Positions 16,726 to 26,808 of a stretch of DNA of 64,000 nucleotides are shown here, piece after piece; the stretch's first letter is position 1; every line of letters begins with the position of its first letter. Both the position numbers and the translations under genes were made by a program. The notes under the pieces are model-generated. The model saw only the letters and a list, made by a program, of their open reading frames with translations, ran no database searches and had not been told where the DNA came from. Source of the stretch: Vibrio spartinae (lineage in GTDB: Bacteria > Pseudomonadota > Gammaproteobacteria > Enterobacterales > Vibrionaceae); assembly GCF_024347135.1 (NCBI RefSeq), contig NZ_AP024907.1, positions 2,781,001 through 2,845,000 on the forward strand. Direction: 5' to 3'.

Positions 16726-17193
16726 TTATTTTGGCGCAAGACGCCACAATAACTCACCCTGCTGTGTTTCAGGTACGTAATCAAGACAAGCCAATCCGGA
16801 TGTTGGAAACATCGGTGCCGGCATGTCTCTGACGAACTCACTGGTCAAGTAACCGACCAAAGGTAAGTGGGAAACGAGAAAAAATGAATTGACCCGTTCA
16901 ATATCAGCCAAAGCCATCAAATAATCGAACACTCGATCCGATTTACCGTAAGGCGTTATATCATCGCAAGTTTCGACACTGCAAGCATCGACGTAAGTAG
17001 CGATTTCCTGCCATGTTTCTTGCGCTCTAAGATAAGGGCTAATCAACACTTTATCGACGCTGATTCTCTGTATGTCACTCGTCTGTTTCATCACTGAAAC
17101 AGACTCTCTCTTCCCAAGCTCGGTCAAAGGCCGATCCGCATCACCTGTCGCGCAATATCCCGCTTCTCCATGACGCATAATAAAAATTTTCAT
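16726..17193 (-). CDS. sixA: Phosphohistidine phosphatase SixA
   Basis: SixA removes phosphate from histidine, known for the ArcB Hpt domain and the nitrogen PTS in E. coli. The 155-residue protein starts with the RHG motif IMRHGEAG (catalytic H8), followed by DRPLTELGKRE. It has a mid-protein SPYLRAQETW and the second catalytic His in FLVSHLPLVGYL. The size fits the family. It is a single gene, transcribed away from the M16 peptidase gene. Confidence 0.92.
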   Translation of the reverse strand: MKIFIMRHGEAGYCATGDADRPLTELGKRESVSVMKQTSDIQRISVDKVLISPYLRAQETWQEIATYVDACSVETCDDITPYGKSDRVFDYLMALADIERVNSFFLVSHLPLVGYLTSEFVRDMPAPMFPTSGLACLDYVPETQQGELLWRLAPK

Positions 17194-17428
17194 ACGATGG
17201 CTACCTTAATACCCCATTAAACTCACAGGTGAGTTTATACTCACTCAATATAGCCAAATCCTGATTTTCGTCGTTAGAGAAACCTCTACTCTATATTGGC
17301 TGCTTCACTCGAATTGAGCAAATTAAAATAACATTTTACTCATAAAATTGTTATCTGAGGTTGGCGACGTCAGTTTTCAACGTCATACTAAATAATCGAT
17401 TCCCTAGCCACATCTGGAGACATGTCTC

Positions 17429-20206
17429 GTGCATATCAGTCCAAATGACACAAATAGTTACCGATATATCACCTTACCAAACCAACTTCGGGTGCTATTG
17501 ATTTGTGACCCCAATGCACAAAAAAGTGCAACTGCTCTGGCAATCAACGTCGGACACTTTGATGACCCCGCAGATCGTGAGGGTTTAGCGCACTACCTAG
17601 AGCATATGCTATTTTTAGGCACGGAAAAATACCCAAACTCCGGTGAATTTCAAAATTTCATCAATCAACATGGTGGAACCCATAATGCTTGGACAGGGAC
17701 TGAGCATAGTTGTTTCTTTTTTGACGTCGCAACTTCAGCATTTGAAAAAGCACTGGATCGCTTTGCCCAATTTTTTACGGCGCCACTGTTTAATGAAGAA
17801 TCGCTCGACAAAGAGCGCCAAGCCATTGAATCGGAATACAAACTCAAACTCAATGATGATATTCGGCGTCTGTACCAAGTGCATAAAGAAACCATTCATC
17901 CACAACATCCTTTCGCCAAGTTTTCTGTCGGGAACACACAAACCCTGTCAGATCGCAATCAGGTCAGTATTCGTGAAGAAATTATGCAGTTCCACCGTGA
18001 ACACTATTCTGCAGACTTGATGACGTTAGCGGTCATCGCTCCAGAATCACTAGAGACACTGGAACTGTGGGTTACGGAACGATTTGCTGACGTCATGAAT
18101 CAGCAATGTCGGGGAAAAACGGTTCAGGAACCCTATGTCACCAGTAAACATACCGGCCTGCTGATTGAGGTTGAGCCTCTGAAAGATATTCGTAAGCTGT
18201 TTTTGTCCTTTCCATTGCCCTGCATGGATATTTATTACCAGCAAAAGCCATTGTCTTATTTTGCGCATTTACTCGGTTATGAAGGAAAAGACAGCCTGAC
18301 ACAAGCGCTGAAAGACAAAGGATGGATTACAAGCCTTTCAGCCGGCGGCGGTACCAGCGGAAGTAACTACCGAGAATTTACCGTCAGTATGCTACTCACA
18401 GAGAAAGGGATGACATCTGTCGATGCGATTATTCAGGCGGTTTTCAGCTATATCCATTTAATCCGGGAAAAAGGGCTGCAAGCTTGGCGTTATGAAGAGA
18501 AAAAAGCGGTTCTTGAAGCAACGTTTCGTTATCAAGAGGTCCCTCGCCCATTGGATATGGTCAGTCATCTGGTGATGAATATGCAGCATTACCAAGAAGA
18601 AGATACCATCTATGGCGATTATATGATGCTGGGCTATGATGAAACGCTGCTCAGAGAGATTATCGATCAGTTTGTCCCTAAAAATCTCAGAGCCACCCTG
18701 CTGGCTCAGGGCGGCGACTATGACCAGACCGCAAATTGGTATTACACCCCCTATTCAGTGACCCCTTTTACTGACGCTCAATTGGCCTGTTTTCATCAGA
18801 CTCAGTCAGAGCTCAGCATCGCATTGCCCGAACCCAATCCTTTCATCTGCCACGGACTACAGCCGAAACCGATCGAGTCTGATGATGATCAACCACAAAT
18901 CATTCAGGAAAGTGACGGATTTCGCCTGTGGCATATGCAAGATCAGGAATTCTTGGTTCCCAAAGGCGTCATCTATGTCGCCATTGATAGCCCTTATGCT
19001 GTCCAGAGTCCTCGCAATATTGTGATGACCCGTTTGTGCGTTGAGATTTTTCTCGATTCACTGGCGAAAGAAACTTATCCGGCAGAAATTGCCGGGATGG
19101 GATATAACATGTATACCCATCAAGGTGGGGTGACCTTGTCTATTTCGGGTTTCAGTCAGAAACAACCAGAACTGTTGGCATTAATTCTTGATCGTTTCAA
19201 AAAGAGAGAATTCAGTGAACATCGTTTTCTGTCGGTGAAAACCCAACTGGAACGGAGCTGGCGAAATGCCGCGAAAGATCGTCCGATCTCACAATTGTTT
19301 AATGCGATGACAGGGTTGTTACAGCCCAATAACCCACCCTACGAAAGTTTGCTTGAAGCACTGCAAACAATCAAAGTTCAGGAACTGGCACCTTTTGTCG
19401 ATCAGATGTTATCTCAACTCCATGTGGAGATGTTCATTTATGGTGACTGGAGAAAATCGGATGCATTGCAAATCGGACAACGGTTGATTCAGGCATTGCA
19501 CGTCCACGATCAACATTATGAAGAGTCACTCCGCCCTTTGGTAATGCTGGGAAAACAAGGGACTTTCCGCCGGGAAGTGTTCTGTGATCAAGATGATTCC
19601 GCCGTCGTGTTGTACTACCAATGTACTGATATCTTACCCAAAAGTATCGCACTGTACTCTTTAGCCAACCATTTGATGTCTGCAACCTTTTTCCATGAAA
19701 TCAGGACAAAACAGCAGCTCGGATATATGGTAGGGACAGGGAACCTCCCTCTGAACCGCCACCCGGGAATCGTGATGTATGTCCAATCTCCTCATGCAGC
19801 GCCAGTCGATTTAATCACCTCGATTGATGAGTTTCTGAATGCCTTTTATCTGGTTTTACTGGAACTGAATGAATACCAATGGCATAGCAGTAAACGCGGG
19901 TTGTTCAACCAAATTGCTATTCCAGACCCAACGCTCAGAAGCCGAGCACAACGTTTATGGGTCGCTATCGGCAATAAAGACCATCAGTTTAATCAGCGAG
20001 AACTTGTGTTGCAGGCGCTGAAACAACTGTCGCGCTCAGATATGATCCGCTTTGTTGTCAATGAACTGAAACCCAGAACAGCCAATCGCCTCATCATGCA
20101 CACTCAAGGCAATGTACACCATGATGCCGAACAGCTTACTCTAGGCAGAGAAATTGGCTCAATCGAAGCATTTCAACTCATGCCGAAAGCTTACGAGCTA
20201 GGCTAG
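17429..20206 (+). CDS. Insulinase family (M16A) zinc peptidase, pitrilysin-like
   Basis: The 925-residue protein has the length and two-half architecture of pitrilysin and insulysin. The inverted zinc motif HYLEH (H55-H59, in GLAHYLEHMLFLG) and downstream ERQAIESEYK provide zinc ligands and catalytic Glu. The C-terminal half ends with FFHEIRTKQQLGYMVGTG, typical of M16A enzymes. No signal peptide is seen, unlike E. coli pitrilysin, so a cytoplasmic location is likely. The collinear V. cholerae gene is VC2072. It likely degrades small peptides. Its stop overlaps the end of the convergent yecM by 3-4 bases. Confidence 0.93.
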   Translation: MHISPNDTNSYRYITLPNQLRVLLICDPNAQKSATALAINVGHFDDPADREGLAHYLEHMLFLGTEKYPNSGEFQNFINQHGGTHNAWTGTEHSCFFFDVATSAFEKALDRFAQFFTAPLFNEESLDKERQAIESEYKLKLNDDIRRLYQVHKETIHPQHPFAKFSVGNTQTLSDRNQVSIREEIMQFHREHYSADLMTLAVIAPESLETLELWVTERFADVMNQQCRGKTVQEPYVTSKHTGLLIEVEPLKDIRKLFLSFPLPCMDIYYQQKPLSYFAHLLGYEGKDSLTQALKDKGWITSLSAGGGTSGSNYREFTVSMLLTEKGMTSVDAIIQAVFSYIHLIREKGLQAWRYEEKKAVLEATFRYQEVPRPLDMVSHLVMNMQHYQEEDTIYGDYMMLGYDETLLREIIDQFVPKNLRATLLAQGGDYDQTANWYYTPYSVTPFTDAQLACFHQTQSELSIALPEPNPFICHGLQPKPIESDDDQPQIIQESDGFRLWHMQDQEFLVPKGVIYVAIDSPYAVQSPRNIVMTRLCVEIFLDSLAKETYPAEIAGMGYNMYTHQGGVTLSISGFSQKQPELLALILDRFKKREFSEHRFLSVKTQLERSWRNAAKDRPISQLFNAMTGLLQPNNPPYESLLEALQTIKVQELAPFVDQMLSQLHVEMFIYGDWRKSDALQIGQRLIQALHVHDQHYEESLRPLVMLGKQGTFRREVFCDQDDSAVVLYYQCTDILPKSIALYSLANHLMSATFFHEIRTKQQLGYMVGTGNLPLNRHPGIVMYVQSPHAAPVDLITSIDEFLNAFYLVLLELNEYQWHSSKRGLFNQIAIPDPTLRSRAQRLWVAIGNKDHQFNQRELVLQALKQLSRSDMIRFVVNELKPRTANRLIMHTQGNVHHDAEQLTLGREIGSIEAFQLMPKAYELG

Positions 20207-20802
20207 ATTTGATGTTCTGAAGCGATCACGTGCGCCAGTGAATGGGGATGCAACTTGAGGCAAATATCTCCCTGACGAAAAGCAATTGTCGGGTTTGCCA
20301 AGCGTTCCCTTTCTCCTTTTGGCGCAGAACATTTTACCGTAATCCCTCGCTGTTCTAATGTCGGCCACATCTGTTCCAGAGCAGGGAAACGCTGCCAAAT
20401 CTCCTGCAAAAAATCATCCACGTTTGTTGCACTGGAGGGAATCACAAATTCCACATGCTCCCATCCTTGACGGGGATAATTTTTTCCTTTCACCGGATAA
20501 GGCAATTCCAAACAATGCGTTGACCATCCTCCGAGCAAGATGGGCGTCTCCAGCTCAATCACTATAATCGGTCGGCCATTAATGTTTGCCGATGAAATTT
20601 CCATCCCCTCGTTTAACCAAGCTTGATGAGCGGCTTCAGCAAGCTGCCAGTCATTGACGCGCATGGCAATATGATCCAGTTGGAACACGGTTAAATCCAA
20701 TTGGAGAATGTCACATAACCTATTGATTTTATCAATAAAAAAAGTCACATCCTGATACATTTGGGTTGGTGTGAGACGATTTGTAGTGAGCAGAGAATGC
20801 AT
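20203..20802 (-). CDS. yecM: YecM family VOC-fold protein
   Basis: This 199-residue protein matches YecM: an N-terminal helix, then QLDHIAMRVNDWQLAEAAHQ, GRPIIVIELETPI, WSTHCLELPYP, GWEHVEFVIP and a terminal ICLKLHPHSL. The scattered His/Glu residues could form the metal site of a vicinal-oxygen-chelate fold, but the substrate is unknown. It lies divergent from argS as in E. coli, which supports the identity. Confidence 0.9.
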   Translation of the reverse strand: MHSLLTTNRLTPTQMYQDVTFFIDKINRLCDILQLDLTVFQLDHIAMRVNDWQLAEAAHQAWLNEGMEISSANINGRPIIVIELETPILLGGWSTHCLELPYPVKGKNYPRQGWEHVEFVIPSSATNVDDFLQEIWQRFPALEQMWPTLEQRGITVKCSAPKGERERLANPTIAFRQGDICLKLHPHSLAHVIASEHQI

Positions 20803-20940
20803 TTGGCGACCATCATCGGTTGAAAGACAGGTTGAATCCTAACAGGATCTGGTGGAAAGTAGAGAAATTCAGGTGCTTTTCTCTATAAGAGTGATAATAA
20901 AATTGCTATTATGTGCGCCAATTTTTGAACCTGATCGCGA

Positions 20941-20965
20941 TGTGTATCGCACTGAATGATACACA
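20941..20965. repeat. Inverted repeat in the argS leader
   Basis: TGTGTATC (20941-20948) and GATACACA (20958-20965) are exact complements around a 9-base loop, 33 bases before the argS start. It could be an mRNA hairpin or an operator. Confidence 0.5.
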
Positions 20966-20998
20966 AGCAGACAATTCCTAGAAGTGAAGGATAAGTAC

Positions 20999-22732
20999 GT
21001 GAATATCCAAGCATTGATAAACGATAAAGTATCTCAAGCACTTGAAGCCGCAGGCGCGCCTGCCGGCAGCCCAGCCGCTGTCCGCCAGTCCGCAAAACCA
21101 CAGTTTGGTGACTATCAAGCCAACGGTGTCATGGGTGTTGCCAAAAAACTGGGTACGAATCCACGCGAGTTTGCTCAAAAAGTACTGGATGTACTTGATC
21201 TGGAAGGAATTGCCAGCAAGACCGAAATTGCCGGGCCGGGATTCATTAACATATTCCTCAGCGAAACATTTGTGGCTCAGCAAGCTGAACAAGCACTGGC
21301 CGATCCACGACTTGGCGTCACACAAGAAGCCCCGCAGACCATTGTTGCAGACTACTCTGCCCCGAATGTCGCAAAAGAGATGCACGTCGGTCATCTCCGT
21401 TCCACAATTATTGGTGATGCCGTTGTCCGTACCCTTGAATTTTTGGGACATAAAGTGATTCGGGCAAACCATATCGGTGACTGGGGAACTCAGTTTGGGA
21501 TGTTGATTGCCAATCTGGAACGTGTTCAGCAAAATGACGATACCCCATCGATGGCGCTTGCCGATCTGGAAGCATTCTACCGCGAGTCAAAGCAACGCTA
21601 TGATCAAGACGAAGCCTTTGCTGAAAAAGCCAGAAGCTACGTCGTGAAACTACAGAGTGGTGATGCGTTCTGCACCCAGCAGTGGAAGAAACTGGTCGAT
21701 ATCACCATGACTCAAAATCAGATCAACTATGACCGACTCAATGTGTCTTTAACCCGTGCTGACGTCATGGGAGAAAGCATGTATAACACCATGCTCCCGG
21801 AAGTCGTTGCCGATCTGAAAGCGCAAGGGTTAGCGCAAGAAGATGATGGTGCACAAGTCGTATTTCTTGATGAATACAAGAATAAAGACGGTGAGCCGAT
21901 GGGAGTCATCATTCAGAAACGTGACGGTGGTTATCTCTATACCACAACCGATATCGCTTGTGCCAAGTACCGTTATGAACAACTTGGGGCAGACCGGGTC
22001 TTATACTTTATCGACTCACGTCAGCATCAGCATCTCCAACAGGCTTGGACGATTGTCCGGAAAGCCGGTTATATCCCGGAAAGTGTTTCACTGGAGCATC
22101 ATGCCTTCGGTATGATGCTGGGGAAAGATGGACGACCATTTAAAACCCGTGCTGGTGGCACAGTCCGTCTGACCGATCTGCTGGATGAAGCCGAAGATCG
22201 TGCGATTCGGCTGATTGAGAGTAAGAATCCGGAACTGGCCCAAGACGAAAAAATGAATATCGCTCAAACCGTCGCGATGGCTGCCGTCAAATATGCAGAT
22301 CTATCCAAACACCGGACCACTGACTACATATTCGACTGGGACAACATGCTCGCCTTTGAAGGCAACACGGCACCTTATATGCAGTATGCATATACACGAG
22401 TCGCTTCAATTTTCTCTAAAGCTGGTCTCACCATGGACAACCTCAATGGCGAGCTCCAAATTCGCGACGAGAAAGAAAAATTGATGATCACCAAACTCCT
22501 CCAGTTTGAAGAAACGATTCAATCTGTCGCTCGTGAAGGTCAGCCACACTTAATGTGTGCTTATCTGTTTGAATTGGCGGGTCAGTTTTCCAGCTTCTAT
22601 GAGGCTTGCCCTATTTTATCAGCAGCCGATGAGGCTACGCGCAATAGCCGTCTGAAGCTAGCAGCCCTGACGGCAAAAACCATTCAACAGGGTTTAAATC
22701 TACTCGGCATTCAAACCTTAGAACGGATGTAA
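20999..22732 (+). CDS. argS: Arginyl-tRNA synthetase
   Basis: ArgS charges tRNA-Arg. Starting at GTG 20999, 7 bases after AAGGA, the protein is 577 residues, the same as E. coli ArgS. A GTG at 20984 would add five residues, without better signal. The N-terminal Add1 domain ([15 protein letters not shown]) precedes the HIGH-type motif HVGHLRST. The KMSKS-region substitute [16 protein letters not shown] is typical of the family, followed by the anticodon-binding all-helical domain ([16 protein letters not shown]). A bidirectional terminator follows. Confidence 0.98.
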   Translation: MNIQALINDKVSQALEAAGAPAGSPAAVRQSAKPQFGDYQANGVMGVAKKLGTNPREFAQKVLDVLDLEGIASKTEIAGPGFINIFLSETFVAQQAEQALADPRLGVTQEAPQTIVADYSAPNVAKEMHVGHLRSTIIGDAVVRTLEFLGHKVIRANHIGDWGTQFGMLIANLERVQQNDDTPSMALADLEAFYRESKQRYDQDEAFAEKARSYVVKLQSGDAFCTQQWKKLVDITMTQNQINYDRLNVSLTRADVMGESMYNTMLPEVVADLKAQGLAQEDDGAQVVFLDEYKNKDGEPMGVIIQKRDGGYLYTTTDIACAKYRYEQLGADRVLYFIDSRQHQHLQQAWTIVRKAGYIPESVSLEHHAFGMMLGKDGRPFKTRAGGTVRLTDLLDEAEDRAIRLIESKNPELAQDEKMNIAQTVAMAAVKYADLSKHRTTDYIFDWDNMLAFEGNTAPYMQYAYTRVASIFSKAGLTMDNLNGELQIRDEKEKLMITKLLQFEETIQSVAREGQPHLMCAYLFELAGQFSSFYEACPILSAADEATRNSRLKLAALTAKTIQQGLNLLGIQTLERM

Positions 22733-22750
22733 ATCATCCGGACCAGACAA

Positions 22751-22780
22751 AAAAACCCAGCAAATTTGCTGGGTTTTTTT
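22751..22780. terminator. Bidirectional terminator between argS and doxX
   Basis: CCCAGCAAATTTGCTGGG (22756-22773) is a perfect self-complementary stem, flanked by an A-run and T7. It serves argS on plus and the DoxX gene on minus. Confidence 0.95.
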
Positions 22781-22796
22781 ATGACCGACTCTGACT

Positions 22797-23219
22797 TTAA
22801 TCTGGACGCAGTGCGTATTTACCTGAGCCGAGCAACAAAATGGTAATCGATGCAAACAAATAAGTCCCGATCTCTTCAACAGCCCAAGCACCATATTCAT
22901 TCAATGAGAAAAAATTATCTCGGTGCATCAGTCCGATAACAACAATCGAAGTCCCGATCATTGCTGTTGCAGCAAAACGGGTAAACAGACCGAAAACAAT
23001 CATGATCGGGGCAATCACTTCTCCCAGATAGACGGCATAGGCAAAAAATCCCGGCAGACCGATATCAACAAACATCCCCTGAATAAATGCAGTTCCGTCA
23101 TATATTTTATGGATGCCATGTAATAAAAACATTAAGCCGAAACTCACTCTGAGAATCAACTTAGCAGCATCAGGATGATTCATTCCTGCTTCAAATTTAC
23201 GGATCAAACTATTCATCAA
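22797..23219 (-). CDS. DoxX family inner-membrane protein
   Basis: The 140-residue protein has four predicted membrane helices (LILRVSFGLMFLLHGIHKI, FFAYAVYLGEVIAPIMIVFG, FAATAMIGTSIVVIGLM, YLFASITILLLG). The DoxX pattern includes the early Arg and HGIHK. The family covers small quinone- or thiol-related membrane proteins without one assigned function. The gene is monocistronic. Confidence 0.85.
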   Translation of the reverse strand: MMNSLIRKFEAGMNHPDAAKLILRVSFGLMFLLHGIHKIYDGTAFIQGMFVDIGLPGFFAYAVYLGEVIAPIMIVFGLFTRFAATAMIGTSIVVIGLMHRDNFFSLNEYGAWAVEEIGTYLFASITILLLGSGKYALRPD

Positions 23220-23465
23220 TTACTCCAAACTAATCAGTCTTATAGTTAGTATATCGGTACACTATTGAGAAGACCTTGATGTATTTTTCATCATCTTCAT
23301 CAATAAAATCGAACAAAAACACTGTCCTAAATCAAAAAATTAGAAATTCATGTCATTTCGTCACTGCAGAAATCCAGTCTTTCGTCACAACCAACGAATT
23401 GAACGTATCCCTCATGAAGATATGCTATCCTCCTTCAGTTTCATTTTATCGCAGGGAGCAATGCA

Positions 23466-23894
23466 ATGAGTTTCGAACTCCATCCACAATTACAACAAGA
23501 TACAACCTACCTTGGTGATTTCCCGCTTTCCCTCGTGTTGTTACATTGGGATCAAGCCGTGCCATGGGTAATTTTGGTGCCGAAACGTGCCGGAACTAAA
23601 GAATTCCACCATTTACCGATGACCGATCAGCAACAGTTCCTGATTGAATCTCAATGGATTAGTCAGATTTTAGAGTCTCAGTATCACCCCGATAAAATCA
23701 ACCTGGGCGCGTTGGGCAACATGGTCCCTCAGCTCCACTATCACCACATTGCAAGATTTGCTGAAGATGAAGCATGGCCCGGGCCGATCTGGGGAAATAC
23801 AACAGGAACCCGCAGAAGGGATACGGCACAACAACATATGGCCAATTTACTGAAAACAGCATTGGCTCAATCCGGCATTTTCACACCGGTTTAG
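23466..23894 (+). CDS. HIT domain protein
   Basis: The 142-residue protein is a HIT-superfamily nucleotide hydrolase/transferase-like protein. The conserved beta-strands (LVLLHWDQAVPWVILVPKRAG) are followed by NLGALGNMVPQLHYHHIARF. The triad is in the subfamily form QLHYHHI, where the first His of HxHxH is Gln; bacterial proteins of this subgroup commonly show this. GGGAG lies just before the ATG. The gene ends one base before the convergent feoC. The substrate is unknown. Confidence 0.88.
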   Translation: MSFELHPQLQQDTTYLGDFPLSLVLLHWDQAVPWVILVPKRAGTKEFHHLPMTDQQQFLIESQWISQILESQYHPDKINLGALGNMVPQLHYHHIARFAEDEAWPGPIWGNTTGTRRRDTAQQHMANLLKTALAQSGIFTPV

Positions 23895-23895
23895 C

Positions 23896-24126
23896 TCAAA
23901 GAATAGCAGTCAGCGACAGGGCCTGAGGCGAATTCACCGCATAACGAATACGCCGGACTTCACCGCTTTTACTGGTATCGACAAAACGGGAAATGAGCCC
24001 TTTTTTGACCCAAATACCGAGCATGGCATCGATGCCATCTTCGCTGATGCGGAAATGACGGGCTAATGTCGCACCGCTGGTTGTGCCATGCTGTTCCAGA
24101 TAATTTTTCAACTCATTCAGAATCAT
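23896..24126 (-). CDS. feoC: FeoC family small winged-helix protein
   Basis: The 76-residue protein is a winged helix (LKNYLEQHGTTSGATLARHF, EDGIDAMLGIWVKKGLI). It has no cysteines, so it lacks the Fe-S ligands of enterobacterial FeoC, as known for V. cholerae FeoC, which binds FeoB instead. Its start overlaps the feoB stop by 4 bases, and it is the last gene of feoABC. Confidence 0.9.
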   Translation of the reverse strand: MILNELKNYLEQHGTTSGATLARHFRISEDGIDAMLGIWVKKGLISRFVDTSKSGEVRRIRYAVNSPQALSLTAIL

Positions 24127-26408
24127 ACGATTTGACGCTCAAACTTTTTGATCACATCGCCTTGATGCTTCAGCATACGATATAAGCCCCATCCACCGAT
24201 CAAGATGAACGCCATCCACAGCAGACTTTGTAGCGGATGTTGCATGATATTCATCGCCTGATAGAAAAATGTTGCCGAACAATAGGCTAAACCAAAGGTC
24301 CAGATGGCAATAAATCGGGCATACCGGGCACCAAATTCTCTGACATAAGCCCCCATGGCCGCCACACAAGGTGTATAGAGCAAAATAAAAATCAGGTATG
24401 CAAACGCTGCGGAATGACTTTGAAAGTAGTATTGCAGATTACTGAATATCGATGAATCCACGTCCTGCTCTGCCGCAGCGGATTGAGTATCGGATAAATC
24501 CCCGACTTCAATGCCCAGAGGGTCAGAAAAACTCAACGATATCAGGTTATCGGGGATCGTTTGCAACGCCTCTTTCAAGCTCGCCAGCAAATCAAAATCA
24601 TTAGATTCATCTGACGGTGAAGCATACAGATTATTCAACGTACCGACGACGGCTTCTTTGGCAAAAATACCAGTGATAATTCCGACGGTTGCCGGCCAGT
24701 TTTCTTGTTGTATTCCAATCGGTGCAAACAGCGGTGTCACGCGTTGTGAAACCTTGGATAACACAGATGTATCACTGTTTTCATGACCGAAACTACCATC
24801 TGTTCCGACTGAGTTCAAAAAACTCAGAATTGTCACTACAACGACAATGGTCTTTCCTGCACCTAATACAAACCGTTTTAATTTCTGCCATGTTTTAATC
24901 AGAATATTCTGTAGCGTCGGTAACTCATAGTCCGGGATTTCCATCACCATACTTTCACTACTGCCGGGATAGATCGTATACCGTAAGACAATGCCAGTGA
25001 ATACAGCCGCAGCAATCCCCAATAGATAGAGCGAAAAGACAATATTCTGACCGCTATGAGGGAAAAAAGCCGCAGCCAATAATGCATAAACGGGCAACCG
25101 CGCCCCACAAGACATAAAAGGTGCCATGGCCGCAGACAATCGTCTTTCTCTTTCCTGATCCAACGTTCGCGTCGCCATGATTGAAGGAACATTACAACCA
25201 AATCCCAAAATAAGCGGTACAAAAGCTTTCCCCGGCAGACCGATTTTCTGCATCACTTTATCAAGCACGAACGCAGCCCGAGCCATATACCCTGAACTTT
25301 CCAACACAGCTAAAAATAGATAAAGACAAGCAATCACGGGAATAAAGGTCGCAACCGTCTGGATCCCCCCACCAAGGCCATCCGCTAACAATGTGACCAG
25401 CCATACCGGAAGATGTTGATCCAATAAAGCATGACCACCATCAACCAATAAAGCACCAACAGAAATATCAAAGAAATCGATAAAAGCACTCCCGATATTA
25501 ATCGAGAACATAAACATCAGGTACATTACGAGAAAGAAAAAAGGAATACCAACCCACTTATTGAGCACCACCTGATCCATACGCTTGGTGAAATTATGAC
25601 TTAACACACCTTGCTCACGACGAACATCCTGACATTGCTCATGTAACCATGTGTATTTGACATTGGCTACATGCAAGTCAATATCCAGTAGGCTATTCAG
25701 TTGCAAATCATTCAATTGTTGTCGGGCTGAATCTGATAAAAGATCGGTGATGAGGGCGTCCCCCCCAAGTGCACGAATCGCAAGGGCCCGAGGTGAAACA
25801 GCTTGTGATGTTTCAGTTTTTGATAAAAATAATGGGGTAACGCTCTCAATCATCGACTCAAATTGATGACCATAGTCCAGTGGCAATTCATTGAGAGTAA
25901 TCCCCTGTAACAAGGTTTTATCGAGATTCTCTTTCAGTTGAAGCACCTGAGACTTATTATTGGCAGAAATGGGATAAACCGGACAACCCAGCAACTTCGC
26001 TAATCGTTTAACATCAATCGAACGCCGCTCTCTTTTGAGCACATCCATTTTATTGAGCACAACGACCATCGGGCGCCCTAATTCACGCAACTGCAAAGTC
26101 ATATACAGACTGCGCTCAAGACAGGTCACATCGACCACATTCAGAATTAAATCCGCTGAGTGTGACAGTACCGCTTGCGATGCAATCGACTCATCAATAC
26201 TGTGACTATCATTACCACTATCCAACGCATAAATCCCCGGCAAATCAGTCAGAGAGCATTCATTCCCGGAATAGCTATATTTCCCAGTTTTCTTCTCAAC
26301 CGTGACACCAGCCCAGTTTCCAACCTGTTGACGCGCACCGGTTAAACCATTAAACAACGTTGTTTTACCGCTGTTTGGATTACCAACCGTTAAAATGTTG
26401 TATTTCAT
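24123..26408 (-). CDS. feoB: Ferrous iron transport protein FeoB
   Basis: FeoB is the inner-membrane Fe(II) transporter. The N-terminal G-protein domain carries G1 GNPNSGKTT (9-17), switch/G3 DLPGIYAL and G4 VLNKMDVL. The GDI-like helical region follows (about 175-260). The membrane part starts near 285, with repeated gate segments including GFGCNVPSIMATRTL and a second half with GIFAKEAVVGTLNNLY. The 761-residue length is standard. The start overlaps feoA by 4 bases. The operon has a Fur box upstream. Confidence 0.97.
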   Translation of the reverse strand: MKYNILTVGNPNSGKTTLFNGLTGARQQVGNWAGVTVEKKTGKYSYSGNECSLTDLPGIYALDSGNDSHSIDESIASQAVLSHSADLILNVVDVTCLERSLYMTLQLRELGRPMVVVLNKMDVLKRERRSIDVKRLAKLLGCPVYPISANNKSQVLQLKENLDKTLLQGITLNELPLDYGHQFESMIESVTPLFLSKTETSQAVSPRALAIRALGGDALITDLLSDSARQQLNDLQLNSLLDIDLHVANVKYTWLHEQCQDVRREQGVLSHNFTKRMDQVVLNKWVGIPFFFLVMYLMFMFSINIGSAFIDFFDISVGALLVDGGHALLDQHLPVWLVTLLADGLGGGIQTVATFIPVIACLYLFLAVLESSGYMARAAFVLDKVMQKIGLPGKAFVPLILGFGCNVPSIMATRTLDQERERRLSAAMAPFMSCGARLPVYALLAAAFFPHSGQNIVFSLYLLGIAAAVFTGIVLRYTIYPGSSESMVMEIPDYELPTLQNILIKTWQKLKRFVLGAGKTIVVVVTILSFLNSVGTDGSFGHENSDTSVLSKVSQRVTPLFAPIGIQQENWPATVGIITGIFAKEAVVGTLNNLYASPSDESNDFDLLASLKEALQTIPDNLISLSFSDPLGIEVGDLSDTQSAAAEQDVDSSIFSNLQYYFQSHSAAFAYLIFILLYTPCVAAMGAYVREFGARYARFIAIWTFGLAYCSATFFYQAMNIMQHPLQSLLWMAFILIGGWGLYRMLKHQGDVIKKFERQIV

Positions 26409-26635
26409 CCGATAACCTCCACTTGAATGGCTGCCGCAATTTTTTCTCTGATAGCCAGAGAAACACCACGAACTTCAACCTGAAGCGGGTCTCCCATCGG
26501 GGCTTTTCGAATCAAAAGGATGGGGGTTTCTGGCAAGATCCCCATGATCATTAAACGCTTTCGAACTTCCGCTGAAAGTTGATGAAAGCCTAAGATCGAT
26601 GCGCGTTGACCTGGATTTAACTGAGATAGATTCAT
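26405..26635 (-). CDS. feoA: Ferrous iron transport accessory protein FeoA
   Basis: The 76-residue protein is an SH3-like FeoA domain (LNPGQRASILGF, RKRLMIMGILPETPILLIRKAPMGDP-type core, VEVRGVSLAIREKIA). It is cytoplasmic and acts on FeoB. It is the first gene of feoABC, with a Fur box 27-45 bases before its ATG. Confidence 0.95.
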   Translation of the reverse strand: MNLSQLNPGQRASILGFHQLSAEVRKRLMIMGILPETPILLIRKAPMGDPLQVEVRGVSLAIREKIAAAIQVEVIG

Positions 26636-26661
26636 GGCTAATTCTTACTGGTATGATGTAT

Positions 26662-26680
26662 GAGAAGCATTCTCGTTATC
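26662..26680 (-). promoter_or_regulatory. Fur box upstream of feoABC
   Basis: The minus-strand reading GATAACGAGAATGCTTCTC matches the 19-bp Fur consensus (GATAATGATAATCATTATC) at 14 positions by my count. A candidate -35 TTGCGC lies upstream so that the box would cover the -10 region, consistent with iron repression. The fur gene itself is at 46.7 kb. Confidence 0.75.
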
Positions 26681-26771
26681 AGATTTTAGTATACGCGCAA
26701 GTATTAGGGAAATTATTGAGAAGGATCAAAAGTCGATACACTTCGAAGTATTCATGGTGGCGGCTTTTACT

Positions 26772-26797
26772 CGTGGTATAGCGAGCGCTATACCACG
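26772..26797. repeat. Perfect 12-bp inverted repeat between znuA and feoA
   Basis: CGTGGTATAGCG and CGCTATACCACG are exact complements separated by AG. It lies 11 bases past the znuA stop on the minus strand. There is no T-run on either side, so it is either a U-less terminator or 3' stabiliser of znuA mRNA, or a protein site. Confidence 0.75.
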
Positions 26798-26808
26798 TCA
26801 TTGATTCA

